Positions 38,299-49,279 of a stretch of 64,000 nucleotides of DNA are shown here, piece after piece. The translations under genes and the position numbers were made by a program. Origin of the DNA: Alphaproteobacteria bacterium (lineage in GTDB: Bacteria; Pseudomonadota; Alphaproteobacteria; Rhodobacterales; Rhodobacteraceae); NCBI GenBank assembly GCA_030148665.1, contig JASBSZ010000015.1:123344-187343 (forward strand), written 5' to 3'. Below the pieces are notes generated by a model. The model was given only the letters and a program-made list of their open reading frames with translations. It ran no database searches and was not told where the DNA came from. Within the stretch, counting starts at the first letter, position 1; the number at the start of each line of letters is the position of its first letter.

Positions 38299-40131
38299 AT
38301 GGCGCAACCTCCGATCCTGACCCTTTCCGACATATCCCTCGGCTTTGGCGGCAATCCGCTGTTTCACGACCTGTCGCTGGCCATCCAGCCCGGCGATCGG
38401 CTGGCGCTGGTGGGGCGTAACGGCTCGGGCAAATCGACGTTGATGAAGGTCATGGCCGGCCTGATCGAGCCCGACGCAGGCACGCGCTTTCTGACCCCCG
38501 GCCTGTCGGTCGGCTATATGGAGCAGGATCCCGATTTCACCGGCTTTGCCACGCTTGGCGATTTCGCCGCCGCCCGGCTGGAGCCGTCAGAGCAATGGCG
38601 CATCGAGATGGCCGCCGAGGGGTTGAAACTGCGCCCGGAAATGGACCCGGCGCGCGCCTCGGGTGGCGAGCGGCGGCGCGCCGCGCTGGCCCGCATCATC
38701 GCCGAGGCCCCCGACCTGATGCTGCTGGACGAGCCCACCAACCACCTGGATATCGAGGCCATCGCCTGGCTTGAAACCCAGCTGGGCCAGATGCGGGCGG
38801 CCTATGTGATCATCAGCCACGACCGCGCCTTTCTGCGGGCGCTGACACGGGCGACGCTGTGGGTCGATCGCGGGCAGGTGCGGCGTCTGGACAAGGGGTT
38901 TGCCCATTTCGAGGAATGGCGCGACAGGATTTTCGAGCAGGAGGATCTGCAAAGACACAAGCTCAACCGCCTGATCAAGGCCGAGGCACGCTGGGCCGTC
39001 GAGGGCATCAGCGCGCGGCGCAAACGCAATCAGGGAAGGGTGCGCCGCCTGCAGGCCCTGCGGGCCGAGCGCGCCAGCCAGATCGCGCGCCAGGGCGTGG
39101 CCCGAATCGAGCTGGAAAGCGGCCCCAAATCCGGCCGTCTGGTGGTCGAGGCAAAAAACATCTCGAAAGCCTATGACGGGCGCGAAATCCTGCGTGACTT
39201 TTCCATCCGCATCATGCGGGGCGAACGGGTGGCCCTGGTCGGCCCCAACGGCGCCGGCAAGACGACGCTGCTGAACATCCTGACCGGCCAGCTTGAACCC
39301 GACAGCGGTTTGGTGCGCCTCGGCCACGGCCTGCAGATGGTGGTGTTTGACCAGAACCGCGCCCAGCTGGAGTTGGACAAGACGCTTTGGGAAACCCTGA
39401 CCCAGGATCGTGCGCTGGGCGTGTCCGGGCGCAACGATCAGGTCATGGTGCGGGGTGCGCCGCGTCATGTGGTGGGCTATCTCAAGGATTTCCTGTTTGA
39501 CGAAACCCAGGCGCGCGCCCCGGTGCGGGCGCTGTCGGGCGGCGAAAAGGCGCGCCTGCTGCTGGCGCTGCTGCTGGCGCGCGAAAGCAACCTGTTGGTG
39601 CTGGACGAGCCCACCAACGACCTCGATGTCGAAACGCTGGACCTGCTGCAAGAGATGCTGGCCGATTACGACGGCACCGTGCTGCTGGTCAGCCACGACC
39701 GCGATTTCCTTGACCGCGTGGCCACAACGACCGTGGCAATGGAAGGCGACGGGCGGGCAACCATCTATGCGGGCGGCTGGTCCGACTATCAGGCGCAGCG
39801 CGCAGAACGCCAACCGGCTGTCCAACAAAAGCGCCCTGCAAAGCCGCAAAAACCTGCGGCAAGCGCGCAAAAGGCGAAAAAGCCTGCGCGCCCGGCAAAG
39901 GGGCTGAGCTTTTCCGAACGCCACCGCCTGAAGGAACTGCCCGGCAAGATCGAGCGGCTGGAGGCCGAGATTGCCAGGCTGGAAGAATATCTTTCCGACC
40001 CGGAACTCTATGCAAAGGCGCCGGAAAAGTTCAAACGCGCAACCGACGCGCTGGTCGAACGCCAGCAGGCCCTGAGCGCGGCCGAAGAGGAATGGCTGAT
40101 GCTGGAGGAAAAGGCCGAGGGCGGCGCATAG
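38299..40131 (+). CDS. ABC-F family ATPase (Uup-like)
   Basis: The 610-residue soluble protein has two ABC domains. The first has Walker A VGRNGSGKST and signature ASGGERRRAALAR. The second has GPNGAGKTT and LSGGEKARLLLALLL. They are joined by the basic interdomain linker, and a C-terminal coiled coil with a Lys/Ala/Pro-rich hinge follows. No transmembrane segment is present. Members act on the ribosome or in DNA-related processes rather than in transport. The coiled-coil end favours Uup over EttA. Confidence 0.92.
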   Translation: MAQPPILTLSDISLGFGGNPLFHDLSLAIQPGDRLALVGRNGSGKSTLMKVMAGLIEPDAGTRFLTPGLSVGYMEQDPDFTGFATLGDFAAARLEPSEQWRIEMAAEGLKLRPEMDPARASGGERRRAALARIIAEAPDLMLLDEPTNHLDIEAIAWLETQLGQMRAAYVIISHDRAFLRALTRATLWVDRGQVRRLDKGFAHFEEWRDRIFEQEDLQRHKLNRLIKAEARWAVEGISARRKRNQGRVRRLQALRAERASQIARQGVARIELESGPKSGRLVVEAKNISKAYDGREILRDFSIRIMRGERVALVGPNGAGKTTLLNILTGQLEPDSGLVRLGHGLQMVVFDQNRAQLELDKTLWETLTQDRALGVSGRNDQVMVRGAPRHVVGYLKDFLFDETQARAPVRALSGGEKARLLLALLLARESNLLVLDEPTNDLDVETLDLLQEMLADYDGTVLLVSHDRDFLDRVATTTVAMEGDGRATIYAGGWSDYQAQRAERQPAVQQKRPAKPQKPAASAQKAKKPARPAKGLSFSERHRLKELPGKIERLEAEIARLEEYLSDPELYAKAPEKFKRATDALVERQQALSAAEEEWLMLEEKAEGGA

Positions 40132-40132
40132 G

Positions 40133-40165
40133 AAAGGCCCCCTCCGGCGCGCGGAAAGGGCCTTT
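40133..40165. terminator. bidirectional terminator-like hairpin
   Basis: AAAGGCCC (40133-40140) pairs with GGGCCTTT (40158-40165) in the gap between convergent genes. On the plus strand the stem ends in CTTTTCC, and on the minus strand in CTTTCC, so it could stop transcription from both sides. Confidence 0.55.
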
Positions 40166-40188
40166 TCCGGCGATCTGTTCTTGCCGGC

Positions 40189-40749
40189 TTAGCGGCGCCA
40201 GGTGGTGTAACCCATGCGGATGGTCTTGACCGCACCGCCATAGATCTGGTTCACGCGGAACTGGCTGATGCGCCCGGCATTGGTTTTCACGCAGACATAC
40301 GAGCCAACCGGAACCCGATAGAGCGGCACGGCGCGGGTCGAATAGCGCGCCCTTGCGCACCCGGCATAGCCGCGATTGGTGCGGGGGCCGACAGCCATGC
40401 GTGCGCCATTGATCGGGGTCAGATAGCGGTGGGTGGCATCACGCGCCTGGAACCACAGATCGGCGCCCCTTCCGCCGACGCGGCCGTTATCCAGATTGAC
40501 CGTCCATGTCTGAGGGAGGGTCACGATGCCGGTTGAAAAGGTGCGCGGCCGGGGTGTCGGGGGCGGCGGAGGCGGCGTGGGGGTCGCGTGGGAATGAGCG
40601 CCGCTCATCATCAATATGGCAGCAGTTCCAAAGAACAGCAGCGCGGCCTCGTCATCGGTCAGCGCCTTGGCGGGGGTGGCTGCGAAACCGGTCATTGCGA
40701 TGGCAGCGGCTGCAGCGGTGGCGGCGGTTCTGGAAATCAGGGTTTTCAT
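40189..40749 (-). CDS. secreted proline-containing protein of unknown function
   Basis: The 186-residue product begins at the ATG whose first base is 40749. This start gives a clean signal peptide (MKTLISRTAATAAAAAIAMT, cleavage near AKA-LT). A Pro-rich spacer (PPPPPPTPRPR) follows around residues 60-75. The mature C-terminal domain is basic, with two cysteines, and ends in a Tyr/Arg-rich tail. I do not recognise the family. It may be a periplasmic or cell-wall associated protein. A longer in-frame start at 40878 would put the signal peptide inside the protein and is rejected. Confidence 0.7.
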   Translation of the reverse strand: MKTLISRTAATAAAAAIAMTGFAATPAKALTDDEAALLFFGTAAILMMSGAHSHATPTPPPPPPTPRPRTFSTGIVTLPQTWTVNLDNGRVGGRGADLWFQARDATHRYLTPINGARMAVGPRTNRGYAGCARARYSTRAVPLYRVPVGSYVCVKTNAGRISQFRVNQIYGGAVKTIRMGYTTWRR

Positions 40750-40881
40750 CTTTCTGTTCCTTTCACTGTCTTGTGCGGGTCGTGGTTCTTGATCCGATGC
40801 TCCTTTCGGCATCCGCATGTCGTGCAGCGCCGATGCCCAACCCTGTTTCGGGCCCGCCCTGATAGGCAATTTCGCCAACCG

Positions 40882-40917
40882 CGTTATCGGATGATATGGG
40901 TATCGTTATCGGATAAC
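40882..40917. promoter_or_regulatory. direct-repeat plus palindrome operator candidate
   Basis: CGTTATCGGAT occurs at 40882-40892 and 40904-40914, exactly 22 bases (two helical turns) apart. The second copy forms the perfect palindrome GTTATC-G-GATAAC (40905-40917). It lies in the 377-base region between the secreted protein gene (minus) and the CaiB-type gene (plus), where nothing else is coded. Cooperative binding by a dimeric regulator is plausible. Confidence 0.5.
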
Positions 40918-41126
40918 ATTTGCCGACAGGCGCATGTATAGCGTTGTTTCCAAACGATTAAATTGGTATTCACGCAGACCCTGTCACATGTGCCGCGCCT
41001 TGTGTGGCCCGGTGTTCCGAGGTCCCCAGGCCGGATCTGTCGCTGCCGAGTCTTGCAACTGACGCCAATGATGGCAAAACTGGCATCGCGGATCGCGCGG
41101 ATATCGCGCATAAAAGGGCTGGAATC

Positions 41127-42242
41127 ATGGCATCGGGGCCACTGGATGGAATCAGGATCGTCGAAATTGCCGGGCTTGGCCCTACGCCTTTTGCCGCGAT
41201 GACGCTGGCCGATATGGGGGCCGAGGTGATCCGCGTGCGCCGCCCCGGCGCGCGGCATCTGCTGGGGATCGCATACGACGTGCTGGATCGCGGGCGCGCG
41301 GTGGTCGAGGCCGATCTCAAGGATCCGGGCGACCTTGTCCGCATTCGCCAGCTGATCGAGCGCGCCGACGGGCTGATCGAAGGCATGCGCCCCGGTGTGA
41401 TGGAACGCCTCGGCCTGGGCCCCGAGGTTTTCGAGGCCGGCAATCCGCGCCTGGTTTACGGGCGCATGACCGGCTGGGGACAAGACGGCCCGCTGGCGCA
41501 GGCGGCTGGGCACGACATCAACTATATCGCGCTGTCGGGCGCACTGCATGCCATCGGCCCGGCCGAGCGCCCGGTGCCGCCGCTCAACCTGCTGGGGGAT
41601 TTCGGGGCAGGGGGGATCTATCTGGCCTTTGGCATGGTCTGCGCGCTGCTCGAGGCCACGCGCTCGGGCCGGGGGCAGGTGGTGGATGCGGCCATTGTCG
41701 ATGGCACGGCGCATCTGATGGCCATGATCTATGGCCTGCGCCAGGCGGGTCTGTGGAACGACGCGCGCGAAAGCAACATGCTGGATGGTGCTGCCCATTT
41801 CTATGGCACCTATCGCTGCAAATGCGGTGGCTTTGTCGCCATCGGCGCGATCGAGCCGCAGTTCCATGAACAGCTGATCGCGCTGACCGGGGTTGACACC
41901 GATCAGTTTCGCGCCCGCCTCGACGCGCGCGAATGGCCCCGCCTGCGGGCGCTGCTGGCCGATGCCTTTCTGGCGCGCACGCGCGACGAGTGGTGCGAAA
42001 TCATGGAAGGCACCGATGTCTGTTTCGCCCCGGTTCTGGGCATTGACGAGGCGCCCGACCACCCCCACAACCGCGCCCGCGGCATTTTCGAAACCCATGA
42101 CGGCGTGGTTCAGCCGGCGCCGGCCCCGCGTCTGTCGCGCACACCCGGCGCCGTGCAGGGCCATTCACAGCGCGAGGCGGTGGCGCTGGACGACATGTTG
42201 AAGGCCTGGGAAACCCGCCCTGCCGAAAGGGAGAGGTCATGA
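41127..42242 (+). CDS. CaiB/BaiF family protein, alpha-methylacyl-CoA racemase-like
   Basis: The 371-residue protein has the class III CoA-transferase fold. The start (GIRIVEIAGLGPTPFAAMTLADMGAEVIRV) and the active-site elements AGHDINYIALSGAL (His) and LLGDFGAGG (Asp) match alpha-methylacyl-CoA racemases, which interconvert (R)- and (S)-2-methylacyl-CoA. True CoA-transferases instead use an Asp nucleophile in a different context. The upstream leader in frame before 41127 is not conserved. The gene overlaps the lipase-like gene by 4 bases (ATGA), so they are co-translated. Confidence 0.88.
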   Translation: MASGPLDGIRIVEIAGLGPTPFAAMTLADMGAEVIRVRRPGARHLLGIAYDVLDRGRAVVEADLKDPGDLVRIRQLIERADGLIEGMRPGVMERLGLGPEVFEAGNPRLVYGRMTGWGQDGPLAQAAGHDINYIALSGALHAIGPAERPVPPLNLLGDFGAGGIYLAFGMVCALLEATRSGRGQVVDAAIVDGTAHLMAMIYGLRQAGLWNDARESNMLDGAAHFYGTYRCKCGGFVAIGAIEPQFHEQLIALTGVDTDQFRARLDAREWPRLRALLADAFLARTRDEWCEIMEGTDVCFAPVLGIDEAPDHPHNRARGIFETHDGVVQPAPAPRLSRTPGAVQGHSQREAVALDDMLKAWETRPAERERS

Positions 42243-43171
42243 CCGAGGAATTTGTCGAATCGACCCTGGACAGCCCCAGCGGTGCGCGGTTGCACCTGTA
42301 CACGGCGATGCCCGACAAGCCCCTGCGCGGGGTTGTGCATGTCAATCACGGCATGGCCGAACATGCGGGCCGCTACGGCCGGTTTGCCCGTGCCCTGAAC
42401 GATGCCGGCTTTGGCGTCGTGGCCCATGATCATCGGGGCCACGGCCAGACCGTCGCGCCGGATGCGCCGCGCGGCGTGTTTGCCCATGAGCGCGGCCTTG
42501 ACAAGGTGATCGAGGACGTTCTGGCGGTCAATCTGCATATCCGCGCAACCATGCCTGGCAAGCCGATCGCGGTGTTCGGCCATTCGATGGGGGCAGTGAT
42601 CGCGCTGGTCTTTGCGCTGAGCTATCCCGACAGGGTAAATGCGCTGGCCTGCTGGAATGCAGGGGTCGAAACCGGCGCGAAGGTGCGTCTTTCACGGCTG
42701 ATCCTGCTTGCCGAGGCCGCCTTGCGTGGGCGCGGCCATATCAGCGTGCTTGCGCGAAAACTGACCTTTGATGGCTGGAACAGGCAGTTCAGACCGAACC
42801 GGACCGCGTTCGACTGGCTTTCACGCGACGAGGCCGAGGTGGACGCCTATGTCGCCGATCCCGACTGCGGCTTCGATGTCTCTACCGGCCTGTGGCTGGA
42901 CCTGCTGGATGGCATGTTCAGGGGGGGCGACGATCGGCGGCTCGACGTGCTGGCGCATGACCTGCCTGTTCATCTGCTGGGCGGTGGGGCCGATCCGTGC
43001 AGCAATTTCGGGCGCGACATGCGGCATCTGGCGGATCGGCTGAAAAAGAAGGGTTTGCTGGACGTCAGCTGTTCGATCCTGCCCGACACCCGCCATGAAT
43101 CGCTGAACGAGATCAACCGGGACGAAACGACGCGCAATTTCATCCACTGGCTTTCCGGGCGCCTGCGCTGA
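42239..43171 (+). CDS. alpha/beta hydrolase, monoacylglycerol lipase-like
   Basis: The 310-residue serine hydrolase has the nucleophile elbow GHSMGA (about residue 114-119). An early HGMAEHAGRYGRFA motif, typical of monoglyceride lipase/lysophospholipase relatives, supplies the oxyanion region. The Asp and His of the triad are probably in LLGGGADPC and DTRHESLNE. It is coupled to the racemase gene, suggesting use of branched lipid or acyl-CoA substrates, which is inference. No signal peptide is present. Confidence 0.85.
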   Translation: MTEEFVESTLDSPSGARLHLYTAMPDKPLRGVVHVNHGMAEHAGRYGRFARALNDAGFGVVAHDHRGHGQTVAPDAPRGVFAHERGLDKVIEDVLAVNLHIRATMPGKPIAVFGHSMGAVIALVFALSYPDRVNALACWNAGVETGAKVRLSRLILLAEAALRGRGHISVLARKLTFDGWNRQFRPNRTAFDWLSRDEAEVDAYVADPDCGFDVSTGLWLDLLDGMFRGGDDRRLDVLAHDLPVHLLGGGADPCSNFGRDMRHLADRLKKKGLLDVSCSILPDTRHESLNEINRDETTRNFIHWLSGRLR

Positions 43172-43256
43172 CAGGGCCGCGTGCGACAGGCGCGCGAGCC
43201 GGCCGCCGGCGACAGGCGAAAACCGACAAAGGGTGCGGGCAGAGGGTTCGATCGGG

Positions 43257-44327
<1,071 letters not shown>

Positions 44328-44342
44328 TTTCGTGTTCCAGTC

Positions 44343-45191
44343 TTACTTGTCGGTTTCGGTCAGTCCCTTGACGAACATCTTCTGCATGCTCACCACCACA
44401 AAGATGGGGGGAATCATGGCGAGCAGGGCAGTCATCATGATGATGTTCCACTCGGGCGTCAGCTCGGCCGAGTTCAGCATCTGCTTGATGCCGATCGTGA
44501 CCGTATAGAGGCTGCTGTCAGTGGTGATCAGAAGGGGCCACAGATACTGGTTCCAGCCATAGATGAACAGGATCACGAACAGCGCCGCGATATTGGTGCG
44601 CGACATCGGCAGCAATATGTCCCAGAAGAAACGCATCGGCCCGGCGCCGTCGATGCGCGCTGCCTCGAGCAATTCGTCCGGTATGGTCAGGAACACCTGG
44701 CGGAACATGAATGTCGCCGTGGCGCTGGCGATCAGCGGCAGGCTCATGCCCCAGTAGCTGTCAAGCAGGCCGAGATCGGCCACCACCTTGAAGGTGGGCA
44801 GGATGCGCACCTCGACCGGCAGCATGAGGGTGACAAAGATCATCCAGAAGAACCCCATGCGGAAGGGAAAGCGGAAATAGACGATCGCATAGGCCGAGAT
44901 GATCGAGATGGTGATCTTGCCCACCGCGATCATCAGCGCAGTGATCAGGCTGTTCAGCAGCATCAGCCCGGCAGGCGGCCCGCCGGCCCCGCCCAGCCCC
45001 TTGGTAAAGGCGATCTTCAGATTGGTCAGGAACTGATCGCCCGGCCATAGCGGGATGGGAACCTGCGTCATGCGGATGGCATCGTGGCTGGCGGCGACGA
45101 AGGTGATCCATATGGGAAAGGCAACGATCAGGATGCCCAGGATGATCGTGACATGGGCCAGAAAGGTGATGAAGGGGCGGTTTTCGACCAT
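44343..45191 (-). CDS. ugpE: sn-glycerol-3-phosphate ABC transporter permease
   Basis: The 282-residue inner-membrane protein has six helices and the EAA loop EAARIDGAGPMRFFWDILLP, which contacts the ATPase. It is the MalG-type partner of UgpA. It starts within the last codon of ugpA (one-base overlap). Confidence 0.93.
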   Translation of the reverse strand: MVENRPFITFLAHVTIILGILIVAFPIWITFVAASHDAIRMTQVPIPLWPGDQFLTNLKIAFTKGLGGAGGPPAGLMLLNSLITALMIAVGKITISIISAYAIVYFRFPFRMGFFWMIFVTLMLPVEVRILPTFKVVADLGLLDSYWGMSLPLIASATATFMFRQVFLTIPDELLEAARIDGAGPMRFFWDILLPMSRTNIAALFVILFIYGWNQYLWPLLITTDSSLYTVTIGIKQMLNSAELTPEWNIIMMTALLAMIPPIFVVVSMQKMFVKGLTETDK

Positions 45192-46072
45192 CAGTATTCG
45201 ACCTTTCTCTCGATATAGCGGAACTGGATCACCGTCAGCACGATCACGATGGCCATCAGCACGACCGATTGCGCCGCCGAACTGCCCAGATCCAGCCCCA
45301 CGAACCCGTCATAATAGACCTTGTAGACCAGTATCTCGGTCGCGTTGGCCGGCCCGCCCTGGGTCATCGCGTCGATCACGCCGAAAGTGTCGAAAAAGGC
45401 ATAGACCACATTGACCACCAGCAGAAAGAACGTGGTGGGCGAGATCAGCGGAAAGATGATCGTCCAGAAACGGCGCAGAGGCCCGGCGCCGTCGATCGCC
45501 GCGGCCTCGATCAGCGAGCGCGGGATCGCCTGCATCCCCGCGATGAAGAAAAGGAAATTGTAGGCGATCTGCTTCCACGCCGAAGCCAGGATCACCAGCA
45601 CCATGGCCTGATCTCCGTTCAGCTTGTAGTTCCAGTCGATCCCCAGCGCGTTCAGCGCGTAGACGAATATCCCCAGCGTGGGGTCGAACATGAACACCCA
45701 CAGCGCCCCGGCCAGAACCGGAGCCACCGCATAGGGCCAGATCAGCAGCGTGCGATAGGTCAGCGCCAGGCGCCTGATCCTGTCGGCCATGCCGGCCAGC
45801 AACAGCGCGGCGATCATCGCGATCACGGCCACGGAAATCGAAAATACCGCCGTGCGCAGGAAGGCACCCAGATAATCGGGGTCCTGGAACAAGGTGATGA
45901 AATTCTCGAGCCCGACGAATTCGCGGCTGAGACCAAAGGAATCCTCGATGTAGAACGATTGATACAACGCCTGGCTTGCCGGCCAGAAAAAGAACACCAG
46001 CGTGATGGCGATTTGTGGAGCGACCAACAGGAAAGGCAGGAGTTTCCTGTCAAAGTGAACCCGTTTGAGCAT
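45191..46072 (-). CDS. ugpA: sn-glycerol-3-phosphate ABC transporter permease
   Basis: The 293-residue MalF-type membrane protein has six helices and the EAA loop [20 protein letters not shown]. It follows ugpB after a 159-base gap containing hairpins. It forms the translocation channel with UgpE. Confidence 0.93.
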   Translation of the reverse strand: MLKRVHFDRKLLPFLLVAPQIAITLVFFFWPASQALYQSFYIEDSFGLSREFVGLENFITLFQDPDYLGAFLRTAVFSISVAVIAMIAALLLAGMADRIRRLALTYRTLLIWPYAVAPVLAGALWVFMFDPTLGIFVYALNALGIDWNYKLNGDQAMVLVILASAWKQIAYNFLFFIAGMQAIPRSLIEAAAIDGAGPLRRFWTIIFPLISPTTFFLLVVNVVYAFFDTFGVIDAMTQGGPANATEILVYKVYYDGFVGLDLGSSAAQSVVLMAIVIVLTVIQFRYIERKVEY

Positions 46073-46192
46073 CAGAGCAGACCGTTCATCCGTTGTTGTC
46101 CCCTGGGCGGCGTTCCGCCGTCATCCGTCACGCGCCGCCATGCAGGTGCCCGCAGGCGGCGATGGCGTGCATGACGCGGCGTGCGGGAAACC

Positions 46193-46209
46193 CCCGGCAG
46201 GATGCCGGG
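46193..46209 (-). terminator. hairpin downstream of ugpB, probable attenuator or mRNA stabiliser
   Basis: On the transcript, CCCGGCA pairs with TGCCGGG across a 3-base loop shortly after the ugpB stop, followed by GGTTTCCC. More dyad symmetry (CATGCA with TGCATG, about 46138-46174) lies further along. Such structures between a binding-protein gene and its permease genes usually raise the relative amount of binding protein. Confidence 0.55.
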
Positions 46210-46231
46210 AGTCCCCCATCGCGGGCAAGCG

Positions 46232-47545
46232 CTATTTGTTGGCGCGCTCGAACTTGCGCAGCAGGACATTGCCGCGCCTGACGGCATCATCCATGGCCTG
46301 GGACGCGGTTTTCTTGCCGGCCCAGATGTTTTCCATCTCTTCGTTGATGATGTCGCGGATCTGGACGAAATTGCCGAAACGCAGGCCGCGCGAATTGGGC
46401 GTCGGCTGGTTCAGGCTGAGTTCCTTGATCGCGGTGTCGGTGCCGGGGTTCTTTTCATAGAAACCCTGCTCGCGCGACAGGTTGTAGGCCGCGGTCGTGA
46501 TCGGCACATAACCGGTTTCCTGATGCCACCAGGCCTGCACCTTGGGGCTGGACAGGTATTTCAGGAACAGGGCAACGCCTTTGTAGTTTTCCTTGGGCTT
46601 GCCTTTCAGGACCCACAGCGTGGCCCCGCCGATGATTGAGTTCTGGGGCTTCTGGGCAACTTCGGTGTCGAGCGGCAGCATCGACTGACCAAAGGCGAAT
46701 TTTGCCTGGCCCTTGATGGCGCCGTAATAGGCCGACGAGTTCAGCCACATGCCGCATTCGCCATTGGTGAACATCGACAGGCTGTCGCCGCGGCGGCCGC
46801 CATATTTGAACAGGCCATCCTTGGACCAGTCATAGATCTTTTGCAGACGGTTCTTGACGGCATCGTTGTTGAACACCAGCTTGGTATCCAGCCCGGCAAA
46901 GCCGTTTTCCTTGGTGCCGATGGGCAGGTTGTGCCAGGCCGAATAGTTTTCGACCATCACCCAGCTTTGCCAGCCAAAGGAAAACCCGCATTTCATGCCG
47001 CTGGCCACCAGCTTTTCGCTGGCCGTCTTCATTTCGTCCCAGGTTGCGGGAACCTTGGTTATGCCGGCCTTCTTGAAGGCGTCCTTGTTGTACCACAGAA
47101 CCGGGGTCGAGCTGTTGAACGGCATCGACAGCAGCTTGCCGTCGGGGGTCTGGTAATAGCTGACCACAGCCGGCAGATAGGCCTTGATGTCAAAACTTTC
47201 GCCCTCGTCCTGCATCAGCTTGTAGACGGGGTAGACGGCGCCCTTGGCCGCCATCATGGTGGCGGTGCCCACCTCGAAGACCTGCACGATGTCGGGCTGC
47301 TTGCCCGCCCGGAAGGCCGCGATCGCTGCGGTCATGGTCTCGGTATAGTTGCCCTTGTTGGTGGGCACGACCTTGTATTCGCTTTGCGATGCGTTGAAAT
47401 CGGCGGCGATCTTGTTGACGCGCTCGCCGTTGGCGCCACCCATGGCGTGCCACCACTGGATGGTGGTCACGGCGCCGGCATTGCTTGCCAGCCCGCTCAG
47501 CGCCATGGCGGCAAAGGCGCCGACCAGGTTTCTGTCGAGTTTCAT
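46232..47545 (-). CDS. ugpB: sn-glycerol-3-phosphate-binding periplasmic protein
   Basis: The 437-residue substrate-binding protein has an N-terminal signal peptide (about 1-25, cleavage near GAV). The mature start TTIQWWHAMGGANGERVNKIAADFN is characteristic of UgpB, including the WHAM substrate-binding Trp/His. The start overlaps the glpD stop by 4 bases. It captures glycerol-3-phosphate or its diesters in the periplasm. Confidence 0.95.
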   Translation of the reverse strand: MKLDRNLVGAFAAMALSGLASNAGAVTTIQWWHAMGGANGERVNKIAADFNASQSEYKVVPTNKGNYTETMTAAIAAFRAGKQPDIVQVFEVGTATMMAAKGAVYPVYKLMQDEGESFDIKAYLPAVVSYYQTPDGKLLSMPFNSSTPVLWYNKDAFKKAGITKVPATWDEMKTASEKLVASGMKCGFSFGWQSWVMVENYSAWHNLPIGTKENGFAGLDTKLVFNNDAVKNRLQKIYDWSKDGLFKYGGRRGDSLSMFTNGECGMWLNSSAYYGAIKGQAKFAFGQSMLPLDTEVAQKPQNSIIGGATLWVLKGKPKENYKGVALFLKYLSSPKVQAWWHQETGYVPITTAAYNLSREQGFYEKNPGTDTAIKELSLNQPTPNSRGLRFGNFVQIRDIINEEMENIWAGKKTASQAMDDAVRRGNVLLRKFERANK

Positions 47546-49170
47546 CGGTCTTTCTCCCTATGTGGTTGGGTCATGGTTCGCTTTCCAGGATTCCTGCCTG
47601 TCGTCCCGTTCTGTATTCCGACGGGTTCCAATTCGGTTTCATGTGGGGCCGCGTCTTGCGGGGCGGGGCGACGGCGCGCCGACATCCAGGCCTCCAGGGC
47701 CTGGGCCTGCTCGGCGTTCAGCCTGAGGCCCAGCTTGGAACGGCGCCACAGGACATCCTCGGCCGTGCGGGCAAATTCGTTGTCCATCAGCCACGCCACC
47801 TCGCGCTCATGCAGCGTTGCGCCGAAATCGCGGCCCAGATCGGCCGGGCTGCGCGCCTCGCCCAGAACATGGCGGGCCAGCGTGCCATAGGCGGTCACCA
47901 GACGTTCTGCCCAGCGGTCGTCGAGAAAGGCAAAGTCCGCCTTCAACGCCGCGATCAGGCGCGTCCGCTCGTTCGGCAGGAAGGCGCCGCCGGGCAGGGG
48001 GGCGGTGGCGGTCCAGTCGCGCGCCATGGACGGAAAGTCGGGGCGCAGGCGTTTCATCACCTGAGTCGCCAGATGGCGGTGGGTGGTGATCTTGCCGCCG
48101 AATATGTTGATCAGCGGGGGCTGACCCTTTTCGCCCTGGCGCTTGAGAACGTAATCGCGCGTGGCCTCGGTCGCCGACGAGGCCCCGTCATCATACAGCG
48201 GGCGCACGCCGGCATAGGTCCAGGCGACGTCCTCGCGGCGGACCGGCGCGCGGAAATATTCGGACGCCGCGTCGCACAGGTATCGCGCCTCGTCTTCGGT
48301 GCAGACGACCTGTTCCAGGCTGCCCTGATGGTCCTCGTCGGTGGTGCCGATCAGGGTAAAGTCGCGCTCGAACGGAATGGCAAAGATGATCCGCCCATCG
48401 GCATTCTGAAAGATATAGGCGCGATCGTGGTCGTAGATGCGCGGCACCACGATATGGCTGCCCCGCACAAGGCGCACGCGGTCGCTGGTGTCCAGCGCCA
48501 GCGCGTCCTCGATGATCTGCCCGACCCAGGGCCCGCCGGCATTGACCAGCGCGCGGGCCGTGATCCGGTGGCGCTCGCCCGTCTCGGCGTCTTCCAGCGT
48601 GACATGCCACAGGTCATCGCGGCGTCGTGCGCCCACGCATCTGGTGCGGGTTTCGATGGTGGCGCCACGCCGGGCGGCATCGACCGCCAGCAGCACGACA
48701 AGGCGCGAATCATCGACCCAGCAGTCGGAATACTCGAACCCCTTGCGGAACTCGGCCTTGAGTGGCGCACCCGCCGGATCACGCGTCAGGTCCAGCGTTG
48801 TCGTCGCCGGCAGGATCTTGCGCCCGCCCAGGTGGTCATAGATGAACAACCCCAGCCGCAGCATCCAGGCCGGTCGCAACCCCTTGTGATAGGGCAGCAC
48901 GAAACGCAGCGGGCGCGCGATATGCGGCATCATGTTCAGCAGGATCTCGCGTTCGACAAGGGCATGGCGCACAAGGCGGAATTCGTAATATTCCAGATAG
49001 CGCAGCCCACCGTGAAACAGCTTGGTCGAGGCCGATGACGTGCCGCGTGCCAGATCGCCTGCCTCGCACAGGTGAACCGACAGGCCGCGTCCGGCGGCAT
49101 CGCGCGCAACCGCGCAGCCGTTCACGCCGCCGCCGATGATGGCAATGTCATATGGCTGTGATGCCGGCAT
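47542..49170 (-). CDS. glpD: glycerol-3-phosphate dehydrogenase (aerobic, FAD)
   Basis: The 542-residue flavoprotein oxidises glycerol-3-phosphate to dihydroxyacetone phosphate and feeds electrons to quinone. The FAD motif IIGGGVNGCAVARDAAGRG and the GTSSASTKLFHGGLRYLEYYEF signature are N-terminal. A C-terminal cap domain is followed by an extended polar tail of about 25 residues that overlaps the ugpB start, which is longer than usual. The start chosen is ATG 49170. A GTG at 49182 is possible. It heads the uptake operon, so import and oxidation are expressed together. Confidence 0.94.
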   Translation of the reverse strand: MPASQPYDIAIIGGGVNGCAVARDAAGRGLSVHLCEAGDLARGTSSASTKLFHGGLRYLEYYEFRLVRHALVEREILLNMMPHIARPLRFVLPYHKGLRPAWMLRLGLFIYDHLGGRKILPATTTLDLTRDPAGAPLKAEFRKGFEYSDCWVDDSRLVVLLAVDAARRGATIETRTRCVGARRRDDLWHVTLEDAETGERHRITARALVNAGGPWVGQIIEDALALDTSDRVRLVRGSHIVVPRIYDHDRAYIFQNADGRIIFAIPFERDFTLIGTTDEDHQGSLEQVVCTEDEARYLCDAASEYFRAPVRREDVAWTYAGVRPLYDDGASSATEATRDYVLKRQGEKGQPPLINIFGGKITTHRHLATQVMKRLRPDFPSMARDWTATAPLPGGAFLPNERTRLIAALKADFAFLDDRWAERLVTAYGTLARHVLGEARSPADLGRDFGATLHEREVAWLMDNEFARTAEDVLWRRSKLGLRLNAEQAQALEAWMSARRRPAPQDAAPHETELEPVGIQNGTTGRNPGKRTMTQPHREKDR

Positions 49171-49279
49171 GGAATAGAGCACCCGAGGCAGCGTTTCGTT
49201 GATATCCCCCTGTTAACGGGCGGGGGTGACAGAAATGTGACATCAGATTGCGGGTTTTTCGGAAAGCGGTCAAGAAATA

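Noticed and set aside
46073..46231. Small gene between ugpB and ugpA
   Set aside because: No frame has a ribosome site; the gap is filled by inverted repeats expected of an mRNA-stabilising element.
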